From positions 70,001 to 134,000 of the forward strand of contig CAJNDS010002533.1 in assembly GCA_905221605.1 (NCBI GenBank): DNA of 64,000 nt. Direction: 5' to 3'. Position numbers and translations under genes: made by a program. Each line of letters starts with the position of its first letter. The stretch's first letter is position 1. The DNA comes from Symbiodinium natans. Taxonomy: Eukaryota > Sar > Dinophyceae > Suessiales > Symbiodiniaceae. The notes under the pieces are model-generated. The model searched no databases, had not been told where the DNA came from, and worked only from the letters and a program-made list of their open reading frames with translations. This document shows positions 1 through 10,941 of the stretch, piece by piece.

Positions 1-122
1 CACACACACGCTCTCTCTCTCTCACACACACACGTACGTACGTACGCACATACATACATAATATAATATAATATATGATATAATATAATAGTATATTATA
101 TAGTATAATGTAATATAATATA
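1..122. repeat. Compound microsatellite
   Basis: Runs of CA, CT, CGTA, CATA and then an AT-only stretch built from TATAA-like units. It passes directly into telomere-like heptamers at about 123. No coding signal is visible. Confidence 0.9.
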
Positions 123-182
123 ACCCTAAACCCCAAACCCGTTCCCCTCAACCCTCAACCCTACACCCTAACACCGTGACAC

Positions 183-285
183 AGAAAAGCCGTTTGCACA
201 CTCCATGGGCCTGCCGATGGCCGGATCGCCCTCAATGGGGCCATCCCCCCGCTGCTCATGCCAGTCGTCCAGGCGGCGTATGAAC
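183..285 (-). CDS. Internal exon of unknown gene
   Basis: On the minus strand an exon of 34 full codons runs between an acceptor (CTTGAG|GTTC) and a GT donor (TTTTCT|GTGTCAC); it starts in phase 2 and ends in phase 0. The peptide contains FIRRLDDWHEQRGDGPIEGD, rich in charged residues and free of stops. The plus strand is open too, with an armadillo-like look (GAIPPLL), but minus composition is better and agrees with the minus genes at 2-4 kb. I do not recognise the family. No partner exon could be joined to it. Confidence 0.4.
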
Positions 286-291
286 CTCAAG

Positions 292-2188
292 GTCTAACAC
301 CCTAAGCCCTAAACCCTAAACCCTAAACCCTAAACCCTGAACTCTAAACCCTAGACCCTAAACTCTAAACCCTAAACCCTAAACCCTGAACCCTGAACCC
401 TAAACCCTAAACCCTAAACCCTAAACCCTGAACCCTTGAGTGGTGTAGGCTTTGGGGTGGTCCTGTTTAACATCAAGGTCACAGGATCCAGGGGCTTACG
501 GCTTAGGGCTTCGAACGGCTTAGGCTTCATTTGCGGGCCATCCCTATCGAGGAACCCAGCGCCCCAAATCCCCTAAACCCTAAACCCTAAACCCTAAACC
601 CTAAACCCTAAACCCTAAACCTAAACCCCTAAACTCTGTAGGATGCTATCTGCTGTCTCCACGGTGTCGGGTTTACGGTATAGGTTTTGCCTCAACCCAA
701 CCCTGAACCCAAACCCTACACACCCTAAACCCTAGACCCTAAACCCTAAACCCTAAACCCGATGCGAGCTCTAAACTGCCCTCTCCTCCCGATACCGCTG
801 AGCGAGGTTCGGGCCTTGGGGGAGTTTTAGTTTTGATTTGTTAAGTGAACATACGCCTTGAACCTGGGAACAGAAGACATGCAGAAAAGTCTGCCTTATT
901 GTGGCCCGGAAACCCCACAAGGAAAACCTTAAACTCCAAACCCCTGCACCCTAAGCCCTAACCCCTAGATCCCCTACACCCGAAACCCTCACCTAGTCAG
1001 CGGGGGGATCCTAGCTGCAGCCCTGCACCCAAAAACTACCCTAAACCCTAAAACCCGACATCCCCCGAGCCGAAGTGCAGACCTCCAAGTAGCCTTCGGT
1101 TGTTTTTGGTTTGGGGTTCAATCCAAGGCTTAGATGTGATACCTGATTAGCCTATTTAGGGTACCTTGGCTGCACTTAGCAGGATAGCTATAGATTTATT
1201 CTTCCTGCCTTATTGAGAAACCCAATAGACCCAAAAAAGGCTAAGGATCTAAAGTTACAGAAAAGCACCACAGAGGTACTCTATTAGAACCCCCTGCAAC
1301 TGACCCAAAAAAAAACAGAGTTAGAGACTTCAGATAGGTTTAGGGTTTAGGGTTTAGGGTTTAGGGTTTAGGGTTTAGGGTTTAGGGTTTAGGGTTTAGG
1401 GTTTAGGGTTTAGGGTTTAGGGTTTAGGGTTTTAGGGTTTCGGGGTGTTGAGGCTCAAAAAGGCTCAGGGGCATGAGGGTGCACGGTTTCTAGGGCCCGA
1501 GCTTGTAGGTAAGAAAGGATGAGACAGGTTTACGGGGGCTTAGCTTACGAGAGCACCTGGGGCTTGATGGTGGCCCTCTTATGGCGTTTGTTCAGGGTGT
1601 GTGGGGAGGTAGTGTCCTGTTGAAAGCCTACCTATTGTGGTCTTGGTAGTTGCTGCTGTGAACAGGTCAAAATCCTAGCCTGTGCTCCCCCCCTATGCAT
1701 GTCAGCCTTACACCCTAAAGCCTAAAGCTTACATGTTCCTAAGTCACGCACCCGTTTTGCATCTTTGCCAAGGCTGGGAACCCCAAACAAGGCAAAACAG
1801 TTTTATTAAGCTACGAACAGCCTGTTGAAGCTTACATCGTCGACAGACCTGCCCCTCAAAATCCCAAAGCGCCAAATCCCTAAGAACCATTCCTGCACCC
1901 CCCCCCCCCCCCCCAAAGCCTCAATAACGGGCCTAAGGGGTGGGGGGTCTTTTGGGGTATCTTCAGTTGAAGGATCCAAGTTGACCCTAACCAATCACTA
2001 GCCCGTAGCCCTCACTTCTCCAATGACCAAGGGAAAATGTTAGACATTTTCATTCCTACTAAACAAGGAAACCCAAAAAGTTTAACGTTCAACTACTCGC
2101 TAAGTAAGCCCTAAACACTAACCCTGCAAAACCTGATTCTAAACCCCTCAAAACACCGTGTAAAACACCGTGAAAGCTAAGTAAGTAG
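292..2188. repeat. Telomere-like heptamer tracts with unique spacers
   Basis: CCCTAAA runs at about 297-436, 572-625 and 724-760 and a G-strand run at 1337-1440 (about 14 heptamers), separated by 50-250 base spacers. A degenerate F3-type element fragment lies near 1272-1338 and a run of about 19 C at 1897-1914. I could not support a gene here. The spacer at 1445-1900 resembles degenerate heptamer sequence. Confidence 0.7.
2010..2107. mobile_element. F7 small inverted-repeat element
   Basis: About 98 bases beginning near CACTTCTCCAATGACCAAGG and ending CTACTCGCTAAGTAAG. The ends are imperfect inverted repeats (CTTACTT..CCAATA type). Related copies lie at 8665-8772, 19094-19173 and 19795-19876. 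There is no coding capacity, so it is probably a non-autonomous MITE-like element. Confidence 0.65.
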
Positions 2189-3926
2189 TCAGCACCGGCG
2201 CCGCACAGCGACGAGCACGGACGCTGCCACAACAGGGTACAGTGCCAGCAGAGCGATCCAATACGGCACGCTACACCTGGGATGATGGTTGCAAATTGTT
2301 GGGGTTTAGGGTTTAGGGTTTAGGGTTTAGGGTTTAGGGTTTAGGGTTTAGGGTTTAGGGTTTAGGGTTTAGGGTTTAGGGTTTAGGGTTTAGGGTTTAG
2401 GGTTTAGGGTATGACTACTGTTTGCTTAAGAACCCCAAAAGAAAAAACAATCATCCCTATATTGCCCCTTAATAAGGAAGAATGTTTTTAGGTTTTCGGG
2501 GTTCTTAAGCAACTAGTAGATGATGTTGCAAAGTGCTCTAGAGTGCTGCCGTTTAGGGTTTAAGGTTTAGAGCTGCACACAATGTGGGTTTGGCGATGTG
2601 GGGCGAATCCTGCACTTCCTAAACCTTCCACACGTACCTCTTGCCCTTGGATGGGCGTGGCGTGGTCAGCAAGTTCCTGGGGAGGGGGGGGGGCCTAGAC
2701 CCTCTGACCCCCAAACCCCCCAGCTATGAGGCCACACCCTCTTTTCTCCGTGTAGTGTAGGGTGAGCTGCAAGAAATGCGGGGCAGGTATAGGAACTCAT
2801 CGCCCTCCTTGTGAATCCCAGAGAGCCTAGACCTTTGCAAAGAATACTAAATCCTAAGGCCTCTGCCCCAGGCTTTGGTGGCTGAATAAACCCGAGTCCC
2901 CACAGGCCGTAAGGCCTGAACACTATAAACCCTAAACCCTAAACCCTAAAGCCTAAACCCTAAACCCTAAACCCTAAACCCTACCTAAAACCCCAGGCCC
3001 TAAACCCAAACAGGTGGCCGCTCCACGCCGAAGACGTCCGGAGCCATCACCAAATAGTCAATGCAAAAGATGATGTTGAACGCGATCCTTGCTGTTTGGG
3101 GTTTAAGCTTTTGAGGGTTTAGGCTTATGGGGCCTAATTATGATTTGCAATAAAATGTTATGGATAGTTTGGGTCCAAGCAATTTTTGCTAAAGTTTTGA
3201 CTGAAAGGTTAAATATTAAAACCGACAGTTTTGACCGAAACGTTCGCGTTTTTTGGAAGGTGGCCCGGCCCGAGGTCGAGGAAGAGTAGAAATGGAGAAG
3301 AGGTTTCTGTTTGTTTTTTTGTGGGGGGGCTGGGGGGGGGAGGGGGGAAGGAGGGGGGGGGGGGGGAGCTGGGGGGTTGGTGGTGGGGGGCTGGTGGTGG
3401 GGAGGTGGTGGTGGGGTGGGGGGCTGTGGTGGGGGGGGGGGGGGGGGGGAGGGGTAGGCAATTCCATGCTGACACCGGAGTTTGGAAAGCAGTTGGCGCT
3501 CGCACGTCAGTTCCTCCCAGTGAATGTTTCCGATGCTACTTTAACTGCGAAGCAGATCTGTGTGCCTGTATGTCGGCAACTGCACACCTTGCCTTAGGCC
3601 CGGATCATCCCCTCAGAACGTAGCAGCTCACCACCAACAGTCATGAAAGTCGTGACCTGCAGTGGCTCCGCCTGGACATCCTCTTTCTCACAGCCCTGTC
3701 TGGGTCGTCTGTGTGGTTTCTATACTCACCTTAGAACCTTAATAAAAACACTATTAATATCCTCTTGGGTTTTACATAAACAAAAAAAATAATTCCAAGG
3801 GGGATATAGGATCTGCATCAACTTTCAACAAAGCCACTCGCCTTCTCTTGGCTTCCAATGCTTCCAATGCAAGATCTGCGGCATCTTTCTTGCAACATTT
3901 CTTGTGCTTCTTGGCCAGCGCGTGCC
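2189..3926 (-). CDS. Spliced gene, 3' part; C-terminal membrane segment
   Basis: Minus-strand exons join in phase: 3926-3842, 3087-3012, 2609-2581, 2276-2189, with an optional in-frame 39-nt segment 2676-2638. The first acceptor is a heptamer (GGTTTAG|GG) and the first donor is GC (AAG|GCGAGT). The peptide has a basic start (HALAKKHKKCCKKDAADLAL), then IAFNIIFCIDYLVMAPDVF, and ends with a hydrophobic helix WIALLALYPVVAASVLVAV followed by RRRC and TGA. This suggests a tail-anchored or multi-span membrane protein. The 5' end is not found. The 28-nt gap between 2638 and 2609 is too short for a usual intron, so the 39-nt segment is doubtful. Family unknown. Confidence 0.5.
2298..2409 (+). repeat. 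(TTTAGGG)n tract, about 16 copies
   Basis: Near-perfect G-strand heptamer run. It is one of many interstitial tracts and lies just outside the last exon of the minus gene that ends at 2189, inside the proposed final intron. Confidence 0.95.
2414..2518. mobile_element. F4 small inverted-repeat element
   Basis: Starts near TACTGTTTGCTTAAGAACCCC and ends GGGTTCTTAAGCAACTAGTA, a clear terminal inverted repeat. Relatives occur at 33082-33250, 41416-41530, 43890-44010, 50188-50272, 51416-51605 and 52409-52503. No ORF. Confidence 0.75.
3320..3452. repeat. G-rich low-complexity stretch
   Basis: G-runs broken by single T, A or C over about 130 bases, with pure runs near 3350-3366 and 3431-3450. It lies in the long intron of the minus-strand gene. 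Long ORFs here on both strands (glycine or proline/histidine repeats) are composition artefacts. Confidence 0.85.
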
Positions 3927-4710
3927 CTAAACCACGAACCCTAAACCCTAAACCCGAAACCCTAAACCCGAACCCTAAACCCTACATGTTTCACTCTCCC
4001 CTTAGTTCAAGATCAACTCGTGGGGGGCGGGGGTGGGGGGGGGGGGGGTGGTCTCGAGGTCACAGTCTCTTGCGGGGGTTCCGAGTCTCATATGGACGAT
4101 GTAGGGCTTAATGAAATGAAGAATGAGAGCCCTAAACCCTAAACACTAAACCCTCAATCCTCAACCCTAAACCCCACACCCTATACCCTAAACCCTGAAC
4201 CCTAAATCCTAACCCTCAACACTCAACCGTAAACTGGCCCTAAACCCTCAACCCGAAACGCTTCTGCGAGGGGCCATGCCGCCTTGAGATGCTTTTGGGG
4301 GGATAATCCCCTCCCCCTAGTATTAAAACCCCCCCACCCCCTACCCCCTAATATTAACAGCCCCTCCCCAACATACGAGAATAAAACTATAATGGGAGTA
4401 TTTTATATTCGGGGTAGGGGGGAGGTTTAATATTGGGAATAAGGGCTGATCATCTCTGAAGGCGACGCCTGGACGCCCTCATGGTGTCCCCCACCGAAAG
4501 GGTTTAGGGTTTAGGGTTTAGGGTTGAGGGTTTAGGGTTTAGGGTTTAAGGTTTAGTAGGGCCCAGAGCCCCAAATCCCTAAAATTCCTGAAGCCCCCCC
4601 CAACCCTAAACCCCTGCACGCTGCACCCCAAGACCCCTAAAGCCCTAAAACCCTAAAAACCTAAAAACCGAAAACCCTAAAACCCTAAACCCTAAACCAG
4701 TCTGAGGGTC
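3927..4710. other. Probable divergent spacer with element F8
   Basis: Between the minus gene (to 3926) and the plus gene (from 4711). It holds CCCTAAA runs, a G-rich patch at 4021-4050, and an F8 element at about 4295-4446 whose ends pair as GGGGGGATAATCCCC... and ...GGGGAGGTTTAATATTGG. A second F8 copy is at about 62715-62858. If the strand blocks are right, promoters for both directions should lie here, but I see no core promoter motif. Confidence 0.4.
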
Positions 4711-6774
4711 ATGAACAAGATGGCCTTCCATGGGATGCGCATGGGAAGCTTGTCCAAGGGAGGCCTGCCAGGTCCGGCTGGCGTGGGGTTTGGTTTCGGA
4801 CTTGGGGGCTTCCTAAATTAGTGTTTAGGGTTTAGGGTTTAAGGTTTAGGGTTTAGGGTTTAGGGCCTTGAAGGGGTCCGAGGGCCACCCTAAATCCCTG
4901 CTCCAGGGAAGGGGATGCTGCATGACCCCGAGCCGAAGGCTTAGGCATGTTTCGGGTTTCGGGTTTCGGGTTTAGGGTTTAGGGTTTAGGGTTTAGGGTT
5001 CAGGGATGTTTCGGGGTCTCCATGTCTTTGATTCATTGCTGGCTGGGGTTTCAGGGGTTTATCGACTCTGGGCCTAGTGTTGTTTGAGGGTAATGGGTTA
5101 ATTATGCCGAAAACATTTTGGGCTTAATGTTAACATGGCCGGGCTCGATTGATTTGGTAAGGCCCTGCCCCAAAGTAAACCCTGCTGGGGTTTAGGGTTT
5201 AGGGTTTAGGGTTTAGGGTTTAGGGCCTTGAAGGGGTCCGAGGGCCACCCTAAATCCCTGCTCCAGGGAAGGGGATGCTGCATGACCCCGAGCCGAAGGC
5301 TTAGGCATGTTTCGGGTTTCGGGTTTAGGGTTTAGGGTTTAGGGTTCAGGGATGTTTCGGGGTCTCCATGTCTTTGATTCATTGCTGGCTGGGGTTTCAG
5401 GGGTTTATCGACTCTGGGCCTAGTGTTGTTTGAGGGTAATGGGTTAATTATGCCGAAAACATTTTGGGCTTAATGTTAACATGGCCGGGCTCGATTGATT
5501 TGGTAAGGCCCTGGCCCAAAGTAAACCCTGCTGGGGTTTAGGGTTTAGGGTTTAGGGTTTAGGGCCTTGAAGGGGTCCGAGGGCCACCCTAAATCCCTGC
5601 TCCAGGGAAGGGGATGCTGCATGACCCCGAGCCGAAGGCTTAGGCATGTTTCGGGTTTCGGGTTTCGGGTTTAGGGTTTAGGGTTCAGGGATGTTTCGGG
5701 GTCTCCATGTCTTTGATTCATTGCTGGCTGGGGTTTCAGGGGTTTATCGACTCTGGGCCTAGTGTTGTTTGAGGGTAATGGGTTAATTATGCCGAAAACA
5801 TTTTGGGCTTAATGTTAACATGGCCGGGCTCGATTGATTTGGTAAGGCCCTGCCCCAAAGTAAACCCTGCTGGGGTTTAGGGTTTAGGGTTTAGGGTTTA
5901 GGGTTTAGGGCCTTGAAGGGGTCCGAGGGCCACCCTAAATCCCTGCTCCAGGGAAGGGGATGCTGCATGACCCCGAGCCGAAGGCTTAGGCATGTTTCGG
6001 GTTTCGGGTTTCGGGTTTAGGGTTTAGGGTTCAGGGATGTTTCGGGGTCTCCATGTCTTTGATTCATTGCTGGCTGGGGTTTCAGGGGTTTATCGACTCT
6101 GGGCCTAGTGTTGTTTGAGGGTAATGGGTTAATTATGCCGAAAACATTTTGGGCTTAATGTTAACATGGCCGGGCTCGATTGATTTGGTAAGGCCCTGCC
6201 CCAAAGTAAACCCTGCTGGGGTTTAGGGTTTAGGGTTTAGGGTTTAGGGATTAGTGATTAGAGTTTAGGGTTTTAGAATTTAGGGTTTAGGGTGCCCTAA
6301 GCCATGAACCCAGCCCCAAAACAATGAAATTCCACTTTTGGTTCTGGTCTCGGCCCAGAGGACCGACCGGAAGACTCCCCGCATGCAAATCGAAAGTCCT
6401 AAACCCTACAGGCGCTCTCAACCCCAAACCCCAAACCCCAAACCCTAAACCCAAAACCCAAAACCCAAAACCCCAAACCCCAAACTCTAACCCTAAACCC
6501 TTAACCCTAAACCCCAAAACCCCAAAACCCCAAAACCCCAAAACCCCAAAACCCCAAAACCCCAAAACCCCAAAACCCCAAAACCCCAAAACCCCAAAAA
6601 CCCCAAAAACCCCCCAAACCCCAAAACCCCAAAAACCCTAAACCCTAAACCTTACAGATGCGCTGGGCCCCGGGCTCTGGAGGAGAGAAAGAAGACTGGA
6701 GCCGGCGCCCTCAGAGGCTTCGGCTTACAGGTTCTCAGTAGGGGATTTTCACCGGGGGGGGGGGGGGTTAGGGT

Positions 6775-6855
<81 letters not shown>

Positions 6856-9606
6856 GGTTTAGGGTTTAGGGTTTCGGGTTTCGGGTTTCGGGTTTCGCGA
6901 ATTTGGGTTTAGGGCCCGGGCTTGAACAGGGAATTTGGGAACTCGGGCCCCGGCGAATCCATTCCAGGTACAAGGCAGCCACTGTAACCCTAAACCCTAA
7001 ACCCTAAACCCTAAACCCTAAACCCTAAACCCTAAACCCTAAACCCTAAACCCTAAACCCTAAACCACGAACCCTAAACCCTAAACCCCAAACCCCAAAC
7101 CTACCCAGGCGCTTGCAAAGGCGCAGGGGGTGCAGTCGAGGGCCGGCGTTGGGCGTTTGATGATCTCAGGATTTAGGGGTATAGGCTTCTGGACCCAGGA
7201 GTAACCTCGGAATAGGGTGCCTACTCCAGGTCCTAGGCTTTGGCAGGGTCTTAGAGGAACTAGGGCACCCCGAAACCCTTGAAACCTAAAACCTAAATCC
7301 TAGTACACTCCAAACCCTAAAAACGTAGGTTCTAGGGCTGAATTTTGGGGTTTAGGGTTTAGGCTTTAGGGCCTCTGAACCATTGAAGTTCCGCAAGCTT
7401 TCGGAGGCCGAGTGGCCCGAGCGGGCATTCCGGCCGTGGAGCACGCTGTCAGAGCAAACGCTCTGCCTCGTCTGAACCCTGAGCCCTTGAACCCCAAACC
7501 CCAAACCCCAAACCCTAAACCCCAAACCCCAAACCCCAAACCCTAAACCCTAAACCGCATGTCCCAAAAAATCAAGGGTGCAGACCTCCATCCTAGGGTT
7601 CAGGATGTCGGGGCGCCCTCGAACTGTTTTGCTGATCCGGGGTTGAGGGTTTAGGGTTTAGGGTGCTGTTTAGGGTTTGGGGCGGGGGTTTGGGGTTGAG
7701 GGTTTTGACCTCTGCATGATCCGCACTCCCAGAATATGAGCCCCAAGAACCCTACGGGAGCTCGAGACTTCGAACCCTGAAGGCCCATAACCCTGAACCA
7801 GGAAGCCCGAGAACAACTGAGGATTGGGGCTCGCCTGGAGAGGTTCGTGTTGATTACTTGTCGTGCGTGATTGTTTGGAATTTTTGGTGGTGGTGGTGGG
7901 GATTATTGGTGGGCCCTCAAGCTCAAGTACCCCTAAGCTAGGCCTTAGGGCTTCAGTGGCTCAAGCTTCATGGCTTGCGGCTCAGGTCTTCAGAGCTGGG
8001 GGGACAAGCATTTAAGTCTTCAGGGCTTGGCACCCTAAACTTCAAACACTTAACGTGAGAGAAGTTGAGCACCAATGTAGTAAGTAGCGTACTACACTCT
8101 CCTACGACGAACCCAAAGAGGAACTCCTGCCTGGAGGCTCCTCTGTAATACCTTTTGAGGCTAGTATACCAGAAGCCCATGTATAACTGCAACAACAACT
8201 TCATTACAGCCTTCAGGTACCCAAAGAACCCAAAACCCCTTAAATCAGGAACATACCTTTGAATGGACTAAGGATCCCTGATAATTTAAGGTATATGCCC
8301 CCAAAACCCCCACCATAAACCCGAAACCCACATGTCCCTTATTCAAGGGGTAGTGTGCTCTCTAGGTTCGCCCTCAACCCTAAGCCCTAAACCGCAACCC
8401 TATATATTGTGTATTTACTTAGTAACTTATTTTCACACAGCTTTCATTCTGTGGTCTGGTCCGGAGGACCTCCCTAAACCTTTAAGGGTTTGGAGTTTGG
8501 GGCTTCGAAGTTCTCAAACCCTAAACTTGTTTGTCAAGTTTTTCGTGAAGCCCTAAACCCTAAGCCACCTTGAGCCCTGCATTAAGCCCAAAAACCCTAA
8601 ACCCTAAACTCCCTTAAGCCCTATACTCAGCCCCACGACCTGAGAAAGCCGCCTCCATGATCACTAAATCTTACTTCTCCCATAACCAAGGGAAGAAAAG
8701 GGTTAAACTTTAAGATTCCTACTAAATAAGGAAACCCAAAAAGTTAACATCTAAACTTTTGGCTAAGCAAGAAAGGAAGGCGTAGCGGCGAGCGCGGGTG
8801 GAGGTCGAAATTCAGAAAGGTGCGCTGGAGGCTGATGGAGCCTCGGTTTAGGGCTTAGGGTGTCTGAGGCTGAGGGTTTAGGGTTTAGAGGCTTAGGGTT
8901 TCGGGGGTTTAGGAGTTTGGAGCCTGAGTAAGGGGCTTCTTTAGGGTGTCAGGGTTTAGAAGAGGGGGTTGTGGTTTAGGGTTTGGGGTCTAGGGTTGAG
9001 GGTTTAGAGTTAGGGTTGAGGTCCCCCAGTAGCACGACAGCCCGTCTGGGCATGCGTGACATTCTAGATTTCAGGGCTCCCAGGTCTCTGTCATTGAAGC
9101 CACATGCATTCCTTGGTGCCAGCAGTAAAGCCTAAACCCTAAACCCTGTTCAGCACCCTAAACCCTAAACGGCACCTACTAGGAATCTGTGTAGCGTTTA
9201 GGGTTGAGCAGGCTCATGCACATGGGCTATAGATCCTACATATCAGCCAACCCCCAACCCTAAACCCTAAACACCAAGCCCTAAACCCTAGACCTTTGAA
9301 CCCTCAACGCCCTACTTGGCCAGTTGTCGAGGGGTGCTCAGGGGTGACGGGTTTAGGGTTTAGGGGGTGTAGACTGTACTACCGACGCCAACTTATTGGT
9401 TGCCTGACCACTGCGATGTTGAGTCTTGAAGCCGCAAGCTACCCTAAACCCAAAACCCCACAGTAGTCAGACTTTCCGTCGCCTAGATGCGCATCCTTAG
9501 CTTAAACGCTGCCATGTCGGGGGCTGCAATCCAGGGACCATACACTTTGAAACCCCAATCTGGTGCTGGCCTGCTTAACATGAGAACCTGGTTCTGGCCT
9601 GCATAA
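4711..9606 (+). CDS. 12-exon gene of unknown function with heptamer introns
   Basis: Exons joined in phase: 4711-4771, 4907-4938, 6359-6395, 6658-6730, 6930-6967, 7109-7169, 7370-7469, 7802-7842, 8804-8845, 9021-9083, 9373-9433 and 9487-9606 (TAA). They total 729 nt, 242 residues plus stop, with no internal stop over 11 junctions. Donors include GT (CCAG|GTACAAG), GC (GAAG|GCTTAG) and GA (CTCAG|GATTTAG). The intron at 6396-6657 is nearly all CCCTAAA and CCCCAAAA units, 6731-6929 is mostly GGGTTGA units, and 6968-7108 is CCCTAAA. Peptide pieces include GACKGAGGAVEGRRWAFDDL and FRKLSEAEWPERAFRPWSTL; no known domain is recognised. ATG 4711 is the first Met, but an AG|GG acceptor just before it leaves an upstream exon possible. 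Exon 4907-4938 has three tandem copies downstream. The last two exons are the least certain. Confidence 0.55.
4826..6243 (+). repeat. Four tandem copies of a 340-360 bp unit
   Basis: Units begin near 4861, 5221, 5564 and 5908, almost identical apart from the number of TTTAGGG and TTTCGGG heptamers, which explains spacings of 360, 339 and 346. Each unit contains the same 32-nt exon-like segment (4907-4938, 5267-5298, 5606-5637, 5952-5983) between CTCCAG and a GC donor. The array ends in a TTTAGGG run at about 6220-6250. Confidence 0.95.
6490..6645 (-). repeat. Variant heptamer/octamer tract (CCCCAAAA)n
   Basis: About a dozen CCCCAAAA units following CCCCAAA and CCCTAAA units. The octamer equals the TTTTGGGG type known from some ciliate telomeres, but here it is embedded in an intron and grades into ordinary heptamers, so slippage from CCCTAAA is likelier than a different telomerase template. 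Confidence 0.9.
6756..6895 (+). repeat. Poly-G plus (GGGTTGA)n variant tract
   Basis: A run of about 13 G is followed by about 12 GGGTTGA units, then TTTAGGG and TTTCGGG units. It forms most of the intron 6731-6929. Confidence 0.95.
8665..8772. mobile_element. F7 small inverted-repeat element
   Basis: From CTTACTTCTCCCATAACCAAG to AACTTTTGGCTAAGCAAG, same layout and inner AAACCCAAAAAGTTAACA block as the copies at 2010, 19094 and 19795. It sits in the long intron 7843-8803. Confidence 0.7.
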
Positions 9607-10941
9607 CATGAGAATTATTACATGGATATCAGGAATCAGAAGACTAAAAACATTTTAGGGCAACCATAAAAAACACAGTCATCATAACACTAACAACCAC
9701 AATAACAATAAGAACAACAATCATCAGTTCTTAATAGGGATTCTAATGGGGGTACTACAACTTCTGGTAAAGATTGTTAGTATAAGGAGGGAAGATCGGA
9801 CATGATGCTAATTGCAGTGAAAAAGTAATAACAATCATGTTAATAATGTTAATCATAGCTGGAAGGCCGGTGCTGGATTTCCGCGACTGCTCCCGGTAGG
9901 CCTTGACACCTCCGACGGGTGGTCTAAAGGGATCGTGACCAGATGTTTGGGGGCGCTTAGGGTTTAGGGTTTAGGGTTTAGCGTTTAGGGTGTAGGGTTT
10001 AGGGTGTAGGGGGCGAACTATAGCAGGGGCCCCGAAAAAAAAAACAAGGCCCATGGGATTATCATGTATTTGCAAGGCGGAGACTACAGGAAGCAGAAAC
10101 TGTAACGACATCGCCACCCGCCTTTGTAGAATGTCTTGCAGGAGGTCATCAGCAGAAGAGCCAGAGAAAGCACCACTAGAAGCCTGCCAAGCTTGTGCAA
10201 GAAGAGCTAAACTACTTCTCGTCGTACAATGATGGCGTTGCGCGGCTGGACATTTTAGCCAACTGGTTTACGTGCTGAGGGTTCAGGGGGCATAAGGCAA
10301 GGCAGCATGAGTTGGATTTCCCCCAACATGCTCTCACTTGTTCTAGGGTAAAGCTTAGAGTTTAGGGTTTAGGGTTTAAGGGTGCGGGTTAGGGTGAGCA
10401 ACGCCCCCTCCCCCCACAAGAGAAGTTACAACAGCCTTGCTCGACAACCGCGCTCCATTTCGGGGGGGACTTGCCTAAATCCCTCGAGCATATACCTCAA
10501 GGCTATTCTAGGTACCCCTAAACCCTAAACCCTAAACCCTAAACCCTAAACCCTAAACCCTAAACCCTGTACAAGGGACCAGCTAGGGTTTCTTCCACTG
10601 CGGCTGCGCCACGTTGGCGCCACGACACGGGAGACGACGATGCCAAGCGAGTTGCCGCCAAGCCTCCGGAGGTTCAGGGCTTTGGGTTTAGGGTTTAGGG
10701 TTTAGGGTTTAGGGTGTAGGGTGTAGGGTGTAGGGTGTAGGGTTTTGGGTTTAGGGTTTAGCTTTTCAAGTAGCCCATACAAGGAGGGCCCCCCCTCCCT
10801 AGTTCTAAGTAGAGTTATAAGGGCCCTAGATTAGGTTATAAGGTTCCTTTTCCAATATTGGGTCATTAGGGGACCCTAGTAATTTTCTACGGGTACTTAG
10901 GGACCCAGGTAATCCATCTACCAAAGTCTTTGGAGGTTTAG
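9607..10941. other. Spacer with possible small coding islands
   Basis: 9640-9860 is AT-rich and unique, a plausible 3' UTR of the gene ending at 9606. Plus-strand islands follow. A 59-codon Cys-rich frame opens at ATG 10052 (MGLSCICKAETTGSRNCNDI...). In another frame a possible terminal exon after CACTAG (about 10190-10276) reads KLVQEELNYFSSYNDGVARL and stops at TGA. The island 10588-10672 is open in all three plus frames. I could not choose one model. Heptamer tracts lie near 9955-10015, 10515-10570 and 10683-10765, and an F1-like fragment at 10785-10920. Confidence 0.35.

Noticed and set aside
185-291. Armadillo-like plus-strand exon (GAIPPLLMPVV)
   Set aside because: The opposite strand has better composition, splice edges and block orientation; the ARM resemblance is a few residues.
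1-700. True chromosome end (telomere)
   Set aside because: Heptamers are short, mutated, in both orientations and interrupted by unique DNA, and equal tracts occur through all 64 kb.
6324-6400. Paralogue of the zinc-finger exon at 43.1 kb (shared FWSRPR)
   Set aside because: The shared segment lies upstream of the acceptor at 6358, and the downstream exon frame is different, so the likeness is probably chance.
9020-9125. LINE endonuclease remnant on minus (LLGDLN-like motif)
   Set aside because: The match is short, and the plus-strand exon 9021-9083 fits the phase of both neighbours.
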